From assembly GCA_019638475.1 (NCBI GenBank), contig JAHBTR010000001.1, positions 434,001 to 498,000 on the forward strand: DNA of 64,000 nucleotides. The letters run 5' to 3'. Shown piece by piece: positions 35,540 to 45,435 of this stretch. This DNA is from Chitinophagaceae bacterium (GTDB lineage Bacteria > Bacteroidota > Bacteroidia > Chitinophagales > Chitinophagaceae). Below the pieces are notes generated by a model. It made no database searches and had not been told where the DNA came from. It saw only the letters and a program-made list of their open reading frames with translations. Position 1 is the stretch's first letter. The number at the start of each line of letters is the position of its first letter. A program made the translations under genes and the position numbers.

Positions 35540-36991
35540 CTAAAATTCACAGTTTTTAGGCGTTCTTGCAAAAGGTATTACATCTCTAATATTGGTCATA
35601 CCTGTTACAAATTGTACTATGCGTTCAAACCCTAAACCAAAACCTGCATGTGGTACAGAACCAAAACGTCTGGTGTCTAAATACCAATTCATTTCTTCTA
35701 CAGGAATATTAAATTTTTCCATTCTGTTTAATAATACATCATACCTTTCTTCTCTTTGGCTTCCTCCTACAATTTCTCCAATACCAGGTGCCAAAATATC
35801 CATTGCTGCAACAGTTTCTTTACCTTCTTCACAACCTTCATTCATTCTCATATAAAATGCTTTGATAGCAGCAGGATAATTTCTTACAATAACAGGTTTT
35901 TTAAAATGCTTTTCTACCAAATATCTTTCATGCTCACTTTGCATATCTATACCCCATTGTACATCATACTTAAATTTCTTCTTTTTGTATGCAGGACTGT
36001 TTAATAAAATATTGATAGCTTCTGTATAAGTTATACGTTCAAAATTATTTTCTACCACAAATTGTAGTTTTTCTAATAATCCAAATTCTTGTCTTTCATT
36101 TTGTGGTTTTTGTTTTTCTTCTTCTGCAAGGCGTGCATCTAAAAGCTCTATATCTTCTCTATTATGTTCTATTACATAACGAATAATGTATTGAATAAAC
36201 TCTTCTGCCAAATTCATATTATCTTCTATATCATAAAATGCCATTTCAGGTTCTATCATCCAAAACTCAGCTAAGTGTCTTGCAGTGTTGCTATTTTCAG
36301 CTCTAAAGGTTGGACCAAAAGTGTAAATATCTGCAAATGCAGTAGCAGCCAATTCTCCTTCTAATTGTCCACTAACAGTAAGGTTGGTGCTTTTGCCAAA
36401 AAAATCTTCATTAAAATCTATACTACCATCATCTTTTCTTTTAGCAGTACCATCTAAAGGAAGTGTAGTTACCCTAAAAGTTTCTCCTGCACCTTCTGCA
36501 TCACTTGCAGTAATAATAGGTGTATGAATATATAAAAATCCTTTATTGTTAAAGAATTGATGAATAGCAAATGCTAAAGCATGTCTTACACGAAAAACAG
36601 CACCAAAAGTATTTGTTCTAAAACGCAAGTGTGCTATTTCTCTCAAAAATTCAAGACTATGTTTTTTAGGTTGTAAAGGATATTTTTCTGCATCACAATC
36701 TCCTAAAACTTCAATGGTAGTTGCTTTAATTTCTATTTTTTGCCCTTTGCCTAAACTTGGTATTACTTTACCTACAACTTTTAAAGCTGCACCTGTAGTG
36801 ATGCGTTTTAAAGTAGCATCATCTAATAAGCCTAATTCAACCACAATTTGTATATTATGATTAGTGCTACCATCATTCAATGCAATAAACTGATTGTTAC
36901 GAAAAGTTCGCACCCAACCCATTACAATCACTTTTTGTCCAGTTGCTTCGCACTGTAATAATTCTTTTATTTTAATACGCTTATTAAACAT
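35540..36991 (-). CDS. asnS: Asparaginyl-tRNA synthetase
   Basis: A 483-residue class IIb synthetase charging tRNA-Asn. The N-terminal OB-fold ([20 protein letters not shown]) is followed by catalytic motifs: [20 protein letters not shown] (motif 2) and the motif 3 region [20 protein letters not shown]. The end [11 protein letters not shown] is typical. It is divergent from rho across a 357-bp gap. Confidence 0.97.
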   Translation of the reverse strand: MFNKRIKIKELLQCEATGQKVIVMGWVRTFRNNQFIALNDGSTNHNIQIVVELGLLDDATLKRITTGAALKVVGKVIPSLGKGQKIEIKATTIEVLGDCDAEKYPLQPKKHSLEFLREIAHLRFRTNTFGAVFRVRHALAFAIHQFFNNKGFLYIHTPIITASDAEGAGETFRVTTLPLDGTAKRKDDGSIDFNEDFFGKSTNLTVSGQLEGELAATAFADIYTFGPTFRAENSNTARHLAEFWMIEPEMAFYDIEDNMNLAEEFIQYIIRYVIEHNREDIELLDARLAEEEKQKPQNERQEFGLLEKLQFVVENNFERITYTEAINILLNSPAYKKKKFKYDVQWGIDMQSEHERYLVEKHFKKPVIVRNYPAAIKAFYMRMNEGCEEGKETVAAMDILAPGIGEIVGGSQREERYDVLLNRMEKFNIPVEEMNWYLDTRRFGSVPHAGFGLGFERIVQFVTGMTNIRDVIPFARTPKNCEF

Positions 36992-37348
36992 AGCTTTCTC
37001 CTAATTTATGTACTATATAAAAATGTATGCTATTTGTATAAACAATACCTTTAAAAATTATCTATTGTAGGCAAATAACAGTTGGCAAATATAAGATTGA
37101 CTATGGTTTTTATACAGCTACTAAATGAAAGCCATAAAAAAAAATATTTTTTTTCAGAAACCTTCCTTAATATTGCAATAGGAAACAAGCTGATAGGTTC
37201 TCAGAAATTATCTCCAAACACATCAGTTTTTATTTTTCCCAAAACATTCAGCACAATCAACATTTATTTTAATTGTTCATTTTATTTATTGAAACATAAT
37301 ATTTTTTTCAAAGAAAATCTCAATTTTTTTCTCACCTAATACTAATGT
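36992..37348. other. Divergent promoter region between asnS and rho
   Basis: A 357-bp very AT-rich gap. On the minus strand TTGTTTATACAAATAGCATA followed by a TACATTTT stretch (about 37013-37050) could be the asnS promoter. On the plus side I see no convincing promoter for rho. An 85-codon frame at 37082-37339 has no family features and is probably chance. Confidence 0.45.
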
Positions 37349-38971
37349 ATGTACGACATTTTGCAACTAAATGATATGCTGCTACCCGAATTGTTAGATA
37401 TAGCAGAAGAATTAAAAATAAGCAATGCAAAAAAATTAGCTAAACAAGAGCTTATTTACAAAATTTTAGATAGCCAAGCAGTAAAAGCCAGCGAAACTAA
37501 AGAACCAAATAATAAAAAAGTAAGAACACGAAAAGCTGTAAAAGCCTCAACAGCCAATATTACAGAAGAGGCAGAAGTAATGCAAGAAGCTCCTAAAGCA
37601 GCAGAAAGAAAAACTACTACTAAGGCTAAAAAAGCCAAAACAGAAGTGCCAGAAAAAAAAGAAGATAAAAATGCATCTGTAGAAGCAGTAGAAAATAATG
37701 ACAACATTGAAAAATTGGCTGAACAAATTTTAATGGCAACCAATACAGGTGAAGACACTATTCAAGAGGAAGTTGAACAAGCAGAATATCCTCAAACCTC
37801 ACACCAGCCAAGACATTTTCAACAACCCAAAAAAGAACCAGTATTTAATATAGAGTTTGATGGTGTTATAACCAGTGAAGGGGTTTTAGAAATGATGCCA
37901 GATGGTTATGGTTTTTTGCGTAGCAGCGATTATAATTATCTTTCTTCTCCAGACGATATTTATGTTTCTCCATCTCAAATAAAATTATTTGGTTTAAAAA
38001 CAGGGGATACTGTAACAGGTTCTATTCGTCCACCTAAAGAAGGTGAAAAATATTTTGCATTATTAAAAGTAGATGCTATTAATAATAAAAAACCTGATGA
38101 GGTAAGAGATAGAGTGCCTTTTGATTATTTAACACCTTTATTTCCTTACGAAAAATTAAACCTTTTTACCAATCCATCAAACTATAGCACTCGTGTAATG
38201 GATTTATTTACACCAATTGGTAAAGGACAACGTGGTTTAATTGTAGCACAACCAAAAGTGGGTAAAACCATGTTGTTAAAAGAAGTAGCCAATGCTATTG
38301 CAGCCAATCATCCTGAATGTTATTTAATGGTTGTACTAATAGATGAAAGACCAGAAGAAGTAACAGATATGGAACGTAGTGTAAAAGCAGAAGTGATTGC
38401 TTCTACATTTGATGAGCCTGCTGAAAAACATGTAAAAGTTTCAAACATTGCCTTGCAAAAAGCAAAACGTTTAGTAGAAAGCGGACATGATGTAATTATT
38501 TTGTTAGACAGTATTACTCGTTTGGCACGTGCACATAATACAGTAGCTCCAAGTAGTGGTAAAGTATTGAGTGGTGGCGTAGAAGCTAATGCTATGCAAA
38601 AGCCAAAACAATTTTTTGGAGCAGCTCGTAAAATAGAAAATGGTGGTTCATTAACCATACTTGCTACTGCACTAATAGAAACTGGTAGTAAAATGGATGA
38701 AGTAATTTTTGAAGAATTTAAAGGAACAGGTAATATGGAATTGCAACTTGATAGAAGGTTGGCTAACAAACGTATTTACCCAGCAATAGATTTAGTGGCT
38801 TCTTCTACTCGTAGAGATGATTTATTATTAACTGCCGATGTATTGCAACGTATGAATATTTTACGCCTTTATATTAATGATATGAATACTGAAGAAGCTA
38901 TGAATGAATTATTGAAGAGAATGAGAGGAACTAAAGATAATGAAGAATTTTTGGCAAGTATGAATAGATAA
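37349..38971 (+). CDS. rho: Transcription termination factor Rho
   Basis: A 540-residue hexameric RNA helicase. The N-terminal Rho_N helical domain ([20 protein letters not shown]) is followed by a charged Lys/Glu/Ala-rich insert at about residues 50-160, common in Bacteroidota. The RNA-binding cold-shock-like domain is [20 protein letters not shown]. The ATPase core has Walker A ([13 protein letters not shown], near 297) and Walker B/Q-loop regions ([19 protein letters not shown]). It ends with NEELLKRM-like segments as usual. ATG at 37349 is chosen over an out-of-frame ATG at 37345. Confidence 0.97.
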   Translation: MYDILQLNDMLLPELLDIAEELKISNAKKLAKQELIYKILDSQAVKASETKEPNNKKVRTRKAVKASTANITEEAEVMQEAPKAAERKTTTKAKKAKTEVPEKKEDKNASVEAVENNDNIEKLAEQILMATNTGEDTIQEEVEQAEYPQTSHQPRHFQQPKKEPVFNIEFDGVITSEGVLEMMPDGYGFLRSSDYNYLSSPDDIYVSPSQIKLFGLKTGDTVTGSIRPPKEGEKYFALLKVDAINNKKPDEVRDRVPFDYLTPLFPYEKLNLFTNPSNYSTRVMDLFTPIGKGQRGLIVAQPKVGKTMLLKEVANAIAANHPECYLMVVLIDERPEEVTDMERSVKAEVIASTFDEPAEKHVKVSNIALQKAKRLVESGHDVIILLDSITRLARAHNTVAPSSGKVLSGGVEANAMQKPKQFFGAARKIENGGSLTILATALIETGSKMDEVIFEEFKGTGNMELQLDRRLANKRIYPAIDLVASSTRRDDLLLTADVLQRMNILRLYINDMNTEEAMNELLKRMRGTKDNEEFLASMNR

Positions 38972-39162
38972 TACATATAAGGTTAATCGGTATTTCTTTA
39001 GTAGAATTTTTACATTAAATAATGTATCATTTTTTGTAGCAGTAACAAACTAATAGCTTGTGCTATAACTACCCATTTTTCAATTCATAGAATCTTACTC
39101 TTAATAAATATTTGCATAAGTTAATTAAACAAAAATTATCTTAGCCTTTTAACAATTACAAC

Positions 39163-41199
39163 ATGTTGTTCAATAGAAATAATTTATCCAATCAAGACCT
39201 TCGTTCTATTTATAAAGCATTGCTTTTACCAAGAATGATAGAAGAAAAAATGCTTGTTCTTTTACGTCAGGGAAAAATAAGTAAATGGTTTAGTGGTATA
39301 GGACAAGAAGCAATAGCAGTAGGCTCTACATTGGCATTGAAAAAAGATGAATGGATAATGCCTTTGCATAGAAACTTAGGTGTTTTTACCACCAGACAAA
39401 TGCCTTTGCAAAAATTATTTATGCAATGGCAGGGCAATAAAGATGGTTATAGCAATGGACGAGAAAGAAGTTTTCACTTTGGTACAAAAGAGCATTTTAT
39501 CTGTGGTATGATTTCTCATCTTGGACCACAATTAGCTCTTGCAGATGGAGTTGCTTTAGCTTATAAACTAAAACATAGTTCGACAGGCTCACCACTAAAA
39601 GTTTCTTTAGCATTTACAGGAGATGGTGGCACCAGTGAAGGAGATTTTCATGAAGCACTTAATGTAGCAGCAGTGTGGAGTTTACCAGTAATTTTTATTA
39701 TAGAAAATAATGGTTATGGATTAAGTACTCCTGTTAATGAACAATATTGTTGCGAAAGTTTAGTAACAAAAGCAAAAGGCTATGGAATAGAAGGAGTGCA
39801 AATAGATGGCAATAATATTTTGACAGTATATGATACCATAAAAGGAGTAAGAGATTATTGTATAAGAGAGCAAAAGCCTTATTTAATAGAGTGTATGACT
39901 TTTAGAATGAGAGGACATGAAGAAGCCAGTGGTGTAAAATATGTACCCAAACATTTATTTGAAGAATGGATAAAAAAAGACCCAATACAGAATTATGAAA
40001 ATTATTTATTATCAGAAAATGTTTTGACTCAAGAAATAATTGATATTATTAAAAATGAAATAAAAGAATACATAGAAACAGATTTGCAAGAAGCCTATAA
40101 AGCTGCTCATCTTATACCTGATAGTAAAGAAGAATTGAATGATGTATTTGCGAAGCAGACAACAGACGACAGACGACAGACGACAGAAAAAAAATTGGAT
40201 GAAAATGGACTATGGGTTGAAGATGATGGACTATCGTCTGAACTGCGTTTTATAGATGCTATTAAACAAGGGCTGCAACAAAGTATGCAACAACATAGCA
40301 ACCTTGTTTTAATGGGTCAAGACATTGCAGAATATGGTGGAGCATTTAAAATAACAGAAGGATTTGTTCAAGAGTTTGGCAAAGAAAGAGTTCGTAATAC
40401 ACCACTTTGTGAAAGTGCTATTATAGGTACTGCTTTAGGATTAAGTTTAGAAGGTTTTAAAAGCATGGTAGAAATGCAGTTTGCAGATTTTGTTAGTGTG
40501 GGTTTTAATCAAATAGTCAATAACCTTGCTAAAATTCATTATCGTTGGGGACAAAATGCAGATGTAGTAGTAAGAATGCCTTGTGGTGGTGGTGTAGGTG
40601 CAGGACCTTTTCATAGTCAAACAAATGAAGCATGGTTTACCAAAGTAGCTGGGCTAAAAGTTGTTTATCCTGCTACTCCCAAAGATGCAAAAGGATTATT
40701 AATTGCAGCCATTAATGACCCTAATCCTGTATTATTTTTTGAACACAAAGCTTTGTATAGAAGTGTGCATGGTTTAGTACCAGAAAATTATTATGAAATA
40801 GAAATAGGCAAAGCCAATGTAGTAAAACAAGGTAATGAAATAACTGTTATTACTTATGGTGCAGGTGTGCATTGGGTATTGGAATATATAGAAAATAATT
40901 CTGCTGTAAGTTGTGAGTTATTAGATTTAAGAACATTGCAACCATTGGATTATGATGCTATACAAAAAGCAGTAGCAAAAACAGGAAAAGTATTAATAGT
41001 ACATGAAGATTCTTTAACAGGAGGTTTTGGAGGAGAAATTAGTGCTTGGATTAGTGAACATTGTTTTGAACAATTAGATGCACCAGTATTGCGTTGTGCA
41101 AGTTTAGATACACCAATACCTTTTAATATAGATTTAGAAAAAAATTATTTAGCCAAAAGCAGGTTAGCAACATACTTTGAAAAATTATTAAACTATTAA
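39163..41199 (+). CDS. Fused E1 alpha-beta subunit of a 2-oxoacid dehydrogenase
   Basis: A 678-residue thiamine-diphosphate protein. Residues 1-325 match E1 alpha (GIGQEAIAVGSTLALKKDEW; FTGDGGTSEGDFHEALNVAA; NNGYGLSTP) and residues 355-678 match E1 beta (LVLMGQDIAEYGGAF; RMPCGGGVGAGPFHSQTNEA). Such fusions act with E2 and E3 on pyruvate or branched-chain 2-oxoacids; the substrate is not certain. Two repeat-derived insertions are seen: a REP-like unit (39578-39593) that yields HSSTGSPLK near residue 140, and a 7-bp tandem repeat (40155-40186) in the linker between the two halves. Confidence 0.93.
   Translation: MLFNRNNLSNQDLRSIYKALLLPRMIEEKMLVLLRQGKISKWFSGIGQEAIAVGSTLALKKDEWIMPLHRNLGVFTTRQMPLQKLFMQWQGNKDGYSNGRERSFHFGTKEHFICGMISHLGPQLALADGVALAYKLKHSSTGSPLKVSLAFTGDGGTSEGDFHEALNVAAVWSLPVIFIIENNGYGLSTPVNEQYCCESLVTKAKGYGIEGVQIDGNNILTVYDTIKGVRDYCIREQKPYLIECMTFRMRGHEEASGVKYVPKHLFEEWIKKDPIQNYENYLLSENVLTQEIIDIIKNEIKEYIETDLQEAYKAAHLIPDSKEELNDVFAKQTTDDRRQTTEKKLDENGLWVEDDGLSSELRFIDAIKQGLQQSMQQHSNLVLMGQDIAEYGGAFKITEGFVQEFGKERVRNTPLCESAIIGTALGLSLEGFKSMVEMQFADFVSVGFNQIVNNLAKIHYRWGQNADVVVRMPCGGGVGAGPFHSQTNEAWFTKVAGLKVVYPATPKDAKGLLIAAINDPNPVLFFEHKALYRSVHGLVPENYYEIEIGKANVVKQGNEITVITYGAGVHWVLEYIENNSAVSCELLDLRTLQPLDYDAIQKAVAKTGKVLIVHEDSLTGGFGGEISAWISEHCFEQLDAPVLRCASLDTPIPFNIDLEKNYLAKSRLATYFEKLLNY
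39578..39593. repeat. REP-like unit inside the fused E1 gene
   Basis: GTTCGACAGGCTCACC matches the core TTCGACAGGCTCA found in the intergenic element at 20623 and at 49083. In the gene it is in frame and yields HSSTGSPLK just before the conserved VSLAFTGDGG motif. Confidence 0.7.
40155..40186. repeat. 7-bp tandem repeat (GACGACA) in the E1 alpha-beta linker
   Basis: A run of CAGACAA followed by about three GACGACA units encodes KQTTDDRRQTTEKK, residues 331-344, exactly at the junction of the E1 alpha and E1 beta halves. The 7-bp unit length equals that of the repeat in ileS at 3635. Confidence 0.8.
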
Positions 41200-41234
41200 A
41201 GATTATTTTTTAAAAGTGTAGAAACTATTATTGC

Positions 41235-41630
41235 TTAATTAATTTTTTCTGCAAAAGCTATAATATGTCCATCAATATCTGAAAAGTAACAAACTTTATC
41301 GCCCCAATCTCTATCTATAATTGGGCTAATAAGTTTTGCTCCTATGTTCATTGCATGGTCAAATTCAAATTCTATATCTTCAACATATAAGTATAGTTCA
41401 CATCTTGGTATTCCATTTCCTTTATCAGGGTGAGGTGTTGTATCTAACAGTATTGTAGCAATTCCACTATTAGGCATCAATCCTAATTTACAATTTTCTG
41501 ATAGATTAAATTCTGTCATTCCAGAAACATATACATTCGCTTTTTGACGAAATAATTTTTCGTAAAATACTGTACTATCTTGCTGATTATTTACATACAA
41601 TATTGTTTCTACAAGAAGAATATGTTTCAT
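41235..41630 (-). CDS. VOC-family protein (glyoxalase-like)
   Basis: A 131-residue vicinal oxygen chelate protein: LVETILYVNNQQDSTVFYEK at the start, a central ELYLYVEDIEFEFDHAMNIG, and KVCYFSDIDGHIIAFAEKIN at the end. Glu, His and the paired beta-alpha-beta modules fit the fold, but the substrate could be a metal-bound metabolite, an antibiotic or another small molecule. A second VOC gene lies 48 bp upstream, and both precede nothing else in a probable operon after the cysteine desulfurase. Confidence 0.82.
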   Translation of the reverse strand: MKHILLVETILYVNNQQDSTVFYEKLFRQKANVYVSGMTEFNLSENCKLGLMPNSGIATILLDTTPHPDKGNGIPRCELYLYVEDIEFEFDHAMNIGAKLISPIIDRDWGDKVCYFSDIDGHIIAFAEKIN

Positions 41631-41678
41631 TTATTTTAACAATTTTTGAATAATAATATTATAACAACAGTTTAATAA

Positions 41679-42041
41679 TTAAAGTTTAAAATGAGGATTG
41701 TAAATTAACCCAATAATATTTCCAAAAGGGTCTTTAACTGTTGCTGTCATTATATTTTCACCTACATTATAAGGTTTTTCATTGTCGGTTGCTCCTAAAG
41801 TTATTAGCTTTTCATAGGTTGTATTAATATCATCTACACCCCAATAAGCTACTACATTATCTCCTTTATTAATAGCATTATCTTCTTCTTTTGGCTGAAG
41901 ACCCAACTCAAAGCCACCAATATTAAAACCAACATAAAAAGGCTCATTAAAATATGGATTGGTTTCAAATGCTTTTGAATACCATGCTGTTGCTTCTTTA
42001 ATATTATTTACTTTATAAATGGTAGTTCTAAGCCCTAACAT
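41679..42041 (-). CDS. VOC-family protein (glyoxalase-like)
   Basis: A 120-residue vicinal oxygen chelate protein with LRTTIYKVNNIKEATAWYSK, NIGGFELGLQPKEED, VAYWGVDDINTTYEKLITLG and VKDPFGNIIGLIYNP. This is a standard single-domain member of the PhnB/glyoxalase-like group. It lies 19 bp after the cysteine desulfurase gene on the same strand, so the three genes may be one transcript, although no functional link is evident. Confidence 0.85.
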   Translation of the reverse strand: MLGLRTTIYKVNNIKEATAWYSKAFETNPYFNEPFYVGFNIGGFELGLQPKEEDNAINKGDNVVAYWGVDDINTTYEKLITLGATDNEKPYNVGENIMTATVKDPFGNIIGLIYNPHFKL

Positions 42042-42060
42042 AATTTTTAATATTAAAGTT

Positions 42061-43188
42061 TTATATCAATGTTTTCAATGTTTGTACAACTGCTTCTATT
42101 TCTTGTTTTGTATTATATTTTGAAAAACTAAAACGAACAGTAGCTATATCTGTATTATTATTTATAGCATGTATTACATGACTGCCAACATCTGCACCAC
42201 TTGAACAAGCACTTCCTCCACTGGCACAAATATTATGAATGTCTAAGTTAAACAAAATCATATCGCTTTTTTCTGTTTTAGGGAAGTTTACACTCAGTAC
42301 AGTGTATAAACTATTTTCAGAAATATCGCCATTAAAGCTAACTCCTTCTATTTCACTTTTCAATAATTGCATCATATAATTTTTCAATCCTTGAATGTGC
42401 TGTCTATCTTTTTCATAATGCTCAGTAGCCAATGACAATGCTTTTGCAAAGCCTACAATACCATATAAATTTTCTGTTCCAGCCCTCATATTTCTTTCTT
42501 GACTACCCCCATGTACCAATGGATTTATTCTTACACTTTCATTTATGTATAATAAACCAACACCTTTTGGACCATGAAATTTATGTCCTGCACCACTAAT
42601 AAAATGAACAGTAGTATTTTTTAAATCAAATGGAATATGACCAACAGTTTGTACAGTATCGCTATGAAAAATAGCATTGTATTTTTCACATAAATTACCA
42701 ACAGTTTGTATATCTAATAAATTACCTATTTCGTTATTAGCGTGCATTAATGTTACCAACGTTTTTTCTTTGGTAGATGCTAAAAGATTTTCTAAATCTT
42801 CTAAATCAATATGCCCAGTAGGCAATAATTTTACATAGCTCAATGTAGCTTTCCCTGTTTTATGTAAATATTCTACTGTATGTAAAGTTGCATGATGTTC
42901 TATAGGCGATGTAATAATGTGTTTACATCCTAAATCTTTTATAGATGCTGTTATAGCAGTATTGCTACTTTCTGTTCCTCCACTAGTAAAAAATATTTCT
43001 GATGGTAAAGCATTCAAAATTTTAGCTACTGTTTTTCTGGCATTTTCAATGCCTAATCTGCTTTCTCTTCCATAGCTGTATATAGATGAGGGATTGCCAA
43101 AGTGAGTGGTTAAATAAGGCATCATGCTATCTAATACTTCTTTATCTAAAGCAGTAGTGGCAGCATTGTCTAAATATATTCTATCCAT
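42061..43188 (-). CDS. Cysteine desulfurase
   Basis: A 375-residue PLP enzyme of the NifS/IscS group. It has MDRIYLDNAATTALDKEVLD at the start, the PLP-binding Lys in SGAGHKFHGPKGVG near residue 200, and the active-site Cys in ASGGSACSSGADVGSHV near 327. It releases sulfur from cysteine for Fe-S clusters and thio-modifications. No IscU, IscR or MnmA gene is adjacent, so its specific partner is not known. Confidence 0.93.
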   Translation of the reverse strand: MDRIYLDNAATTALDKEVLDSMMPYLTTHFGNPSSIYSYGRESRLGIENARKTVAKILNALPSEIFFTSGGTESSNTAITASIKDLGCKHIITSPIEHHATLHTVEYLHKTGKATLSYVKLLPTGHIDLEDLENLLASTKEKTLVTLMHANNEIGNLLDIQTVGNLCEKYNAIFHSDTVQTVGHIPFDLKNTTVHFISGAGHKFHGPKGVGLLYINESVRINPLVHGGSQERNMRAGTENLYGIVGFAKALSLATEHYEKDRQHIQGLKNYMMQLLKSEIEGVSFNGDISENSLYTVLSVNFPKTEKSDMILFNLDIHNICASGGSACSSGADVGSHVIHAINNNTDIATVRFSFSKYNTKQEIEAVVQTLKTLI

Positions 43189-43724
43189 GTATCTAAAAAA
43201 ATTACTTTATATATTAACTCAACTGAGTTAATGTAAGAAGCAAAAGTAATTATTCTGTATATTAATTTTCTATATTTTAATGAATTGCTTAAATACTTAC
43301 AGTAAATCAATCTATTATGCCAATCTTTTTCTTTGCATAGTTCTTTACCTATTTGAATCAATCAACTGCTCAAAATTTATGTCTTTTTCAAGCACTTCTT
43401 TGCCTCATTGAGCTAATAGGTTACAATATCAGGTTATATTTTTGTTTTGTATTTAAGTAATTGTTTTTGAATTTAAAAAGACCTTGTTTACAATCCAATC
43501 CAAAAGAAAAACTTTAAAAGCCTAATGAAAACTTTTGTAGTGTGAGGGTTACAAAAATGGCTAAACAATCCTGCTGAAAAGCGGGATTGTTTTTTTATGC
43601 CCTTAAATCAATAAAATAATGCTATTTGCAAAAGGAATTATTTTAATGGTTATACTTCATATTTTTAAAAAAATTTGTACAAAAAATTAACTTTCAGAAA
43701 AAAAAGAAGTCAATAAGATAAGTT
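43189..43724. other. Long intergenic region with an orphan terminator
   Basis: A 536-bp gap between the divergent cysteine desulfurase and serine hydrolase genes. No protein-coding frame with a credible signature is seen. It holds a strong plus-strand terminator at 43563-43596 with no gene before it, which suggests a small RNA transcribed from within the gap. Confidence 0.6.
43563..43596 (+). terminator. Strong intrinsic terminator without an upstream gene
   Basis: A 13-bp stem with one G-U pair (AAACAATCCTGCT at 43563-43575 with 43580-43592), capped by a GAAA tetraloop and followed by seven T (43590-43596). It points along the plus strand, but the only gene before it runs the other way. Confidence 0.85.
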
Positions 43725-44795
43725 ATGAAAAATATAAGCCTATTATTATTTGTGTTGCTATCATTAGTAAGTTGTACTAAAAATAACACTTCTACACCAA
43801 CCAGTTCAGATACATCTATGTACTTTCCTCCAAATGTTGGCTCAGATTGGGAAACTGCATCTGCCTCTCAATTAGGTTGGAACATTGGTGCTATTGATAA
43901 TTTAAAAACTTTTCTTAGCCAAAAAAATACAAAATCTTTTATGATACTTGTCAATGGAAGAATTGTGATGGAAGAATATTTTAATGGACACAACGCCTCT
44001 GCTCAATGGGAATGGAATAGTGCTGGTAAAACATTAATATCTGTAACAACAGGTATTGCCCAACAAGAAAATTTGTTAAACATAAACAATAAAGTATCAG
44101 ATTATGTAGGAATAGGATGGACAAATATGTTGGCAGAAAAAGAAGACTTGATAAAAGTAAAAAATTTACTTAGCATGACATCTGGTATTGATGATACAAA
44201 ACAATTAATCATTCAGCCAAACCTTACTTATGTTGCAGATGCTGGCACAAGATGGGCATATAGCAATGTATTTCAAAAACTAACCAATGTAGTAGCTAAT
44301 ACAAGTAGCACTCCTTTTGAAGCCTACTTTAACAATAAGTTGAAAAACAAAATAGGCATGGAAGGCTTTTGGAATTTTGGAGCAATTTATACCATCTATC
44401 ATAGCAATACAAGAAGCATGGCAAGATTTGGGCTATTGGCATTAAACAAAGGAAATTGGAAAAATGAACAAATCATCAACGAAGCATATTTTGCCACAAG
44501 TACCAATTCTTCGCAAAATATAAATCCATCTTATGGTTATTTGTGGTGGCTAAATGGCAAAATTAAATATATGATACCAGGCAGTCAGATTGTTTTTTCT
44601 GGCACATTAGTACCCAATGCTCCTACAGATATGTTTGCTGCAATGGGAGCAAATGACCAGAGAATTTATATTATACCAAGCAAAAAAATGGTTATAGTAA
44701 GAATGGGAGAAGCATCAAACCCTGCCAATCCAAGTTTTGCTGTTTCAGGATTTGATAGTGATTTATGGGAAAAAATAAATGCTGTAATTAATTAA
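43725..44795 (+). CDS. Serine hydrolase of the beta-lactamase / class C family, lipoprotein
   Basis: A 356-residue lipoprotein (signal ending in LLSLVSC, then TKNN). The fold is that of class C beta-lactamases and penicillin-recognising esterases: the SxxK motif is SAGK in WEWNSAGKTLISVTTG near residue 101, and YSN is in RWAYSNVFQKL. KYMIPGSQIVFS is a likely region for the third motif. It may be an esterase or peptidase rather than an antibiotic-hydrolysing enzyme. It is the first gene after the orphan terminator. Confidence 0.88.
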   Translation: MKNISLLLFVLLSLVSCTKNNTSTPTSSDTSMYFPPNVGSDWETASASQLGWNIGAIDNLKTFLSQKNTKSFMILVNGRIVMEEYFNGHNASAQWEWNSAGKTLISVTTGIAQQENLLNINNKVSDYVGIGWTNMLAEKEDLIKVKNLLSMTSGIDDTKQLIIQPNLTYVADAGTRWAYSNVFQKLTNVVANTSSTPFEAYFNNKLKNKIGMEGFWNFGAIYTIYHSNTRSMARFGLLALNKGNWKNEQIINEAYFATSTNSSQNINPSYGYLWWLNGKIKYMIPGSQIVFSGTLVPNAPTDMFAAMGANDQRIYIIPSKKMVIVRMGEASNPANPSFAVSGFDSDLWEKINAVIN

Positions 44796-44940
44796 TACCA
44801 AAAAAGATAGGTTTATTTAAAAATTAAATTTTTGGAAAAGAAAAAGTATAGAATAAATCGTATTTGTTAAATATGAAGATTATTTTGCTCTATGTTATCA
44901 ACTTTTTAAAAAGGGTTGTACTTTTAATCTTATAAACCAT

Positions 44941-45297
44941 TTGTCAAATGTTCTGTTTAATATACATTTTAATCATTTTACAAATACTATCAAAATAAAA
45001 AAGTCAATCTTTCTTTCTACAATCATCTTTTTGTTATCAGCAACAATGATAAGTTGCAAAAAGAATAGCAATCAAAAGGTAACACTAATACGTGATTGCA
45101 CAGGTACATATTTAAGATGCAATGGAAAAGATTATAAAGTTTGTAATCCTGAAAAAGTTGCTTCTTTCTCAAGCAATGCAACAATACCAGTAACTTTTAG
45201 AAAAATATCTGAATGTAAAGGTTCAGGAAATTATCCTATAGTTTGCTATATGTATCATGAATATGATAGTTGGGTAGAAATAGAAGGAATAAGATAG
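44941..45297 (+). CDS. Hypothetical lipoprotein, start uncertain
   Basis: The frame from TTG at 44941 gives 118 residues. The lipoprotein signal lies at about residues 20-40 (KKSIFLSTIIFLLSATMISC), so the first 18 residues are unusual; no ATG precedes the signal, and the real start may be a rare codon. The short mature part is cysteine-rich (RDCTGTYLRCNGKDYKVCNP; CKGSGNYPIVCYM), which suggests disulfides. No family is recognised. Confidence 0.55.
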   Translation: MSNVLFNIHFNHFTNTIKIKKSIFLSTIIFLLSATMISCKKNSNQKVTLIRDCTGTYLRCNGKDYKVCNPEKVASFSSNATIPVTFRKISECKGSGNYPIVCYMYHEYDSWVEIEGIR

Positions 45298-45435
45298 TAA
45301 TAAAACTAAATGACTACTATTGAACAGCTAATAACAGATATAAAAACCCTAATACTTCAATAAGCCCCTGACAAAAGAAATTTATTGCATTGTTTATTTT
45401 ATTATTGACTTAAAACTTAATAGATTTGTAGCATT

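Noticed and set aside
37082-37339. 85-codon ORF between asnS and rho
   Set aside because: Very AT-rich, no family features, no clear ribosome-binding site; more likely chance in an intergenic leader.
38320-38769. 149-codon minus-strand ORF
   Set aside because: Antisense to the Rho ATPase core; shadow frame.
43189-43724. RNase P RNA, tmRNA or SRP RNA in the long gap
   Set aside because: None of the conserved core sequences of these RNAs was found; only the terminator supports an RNA gene.
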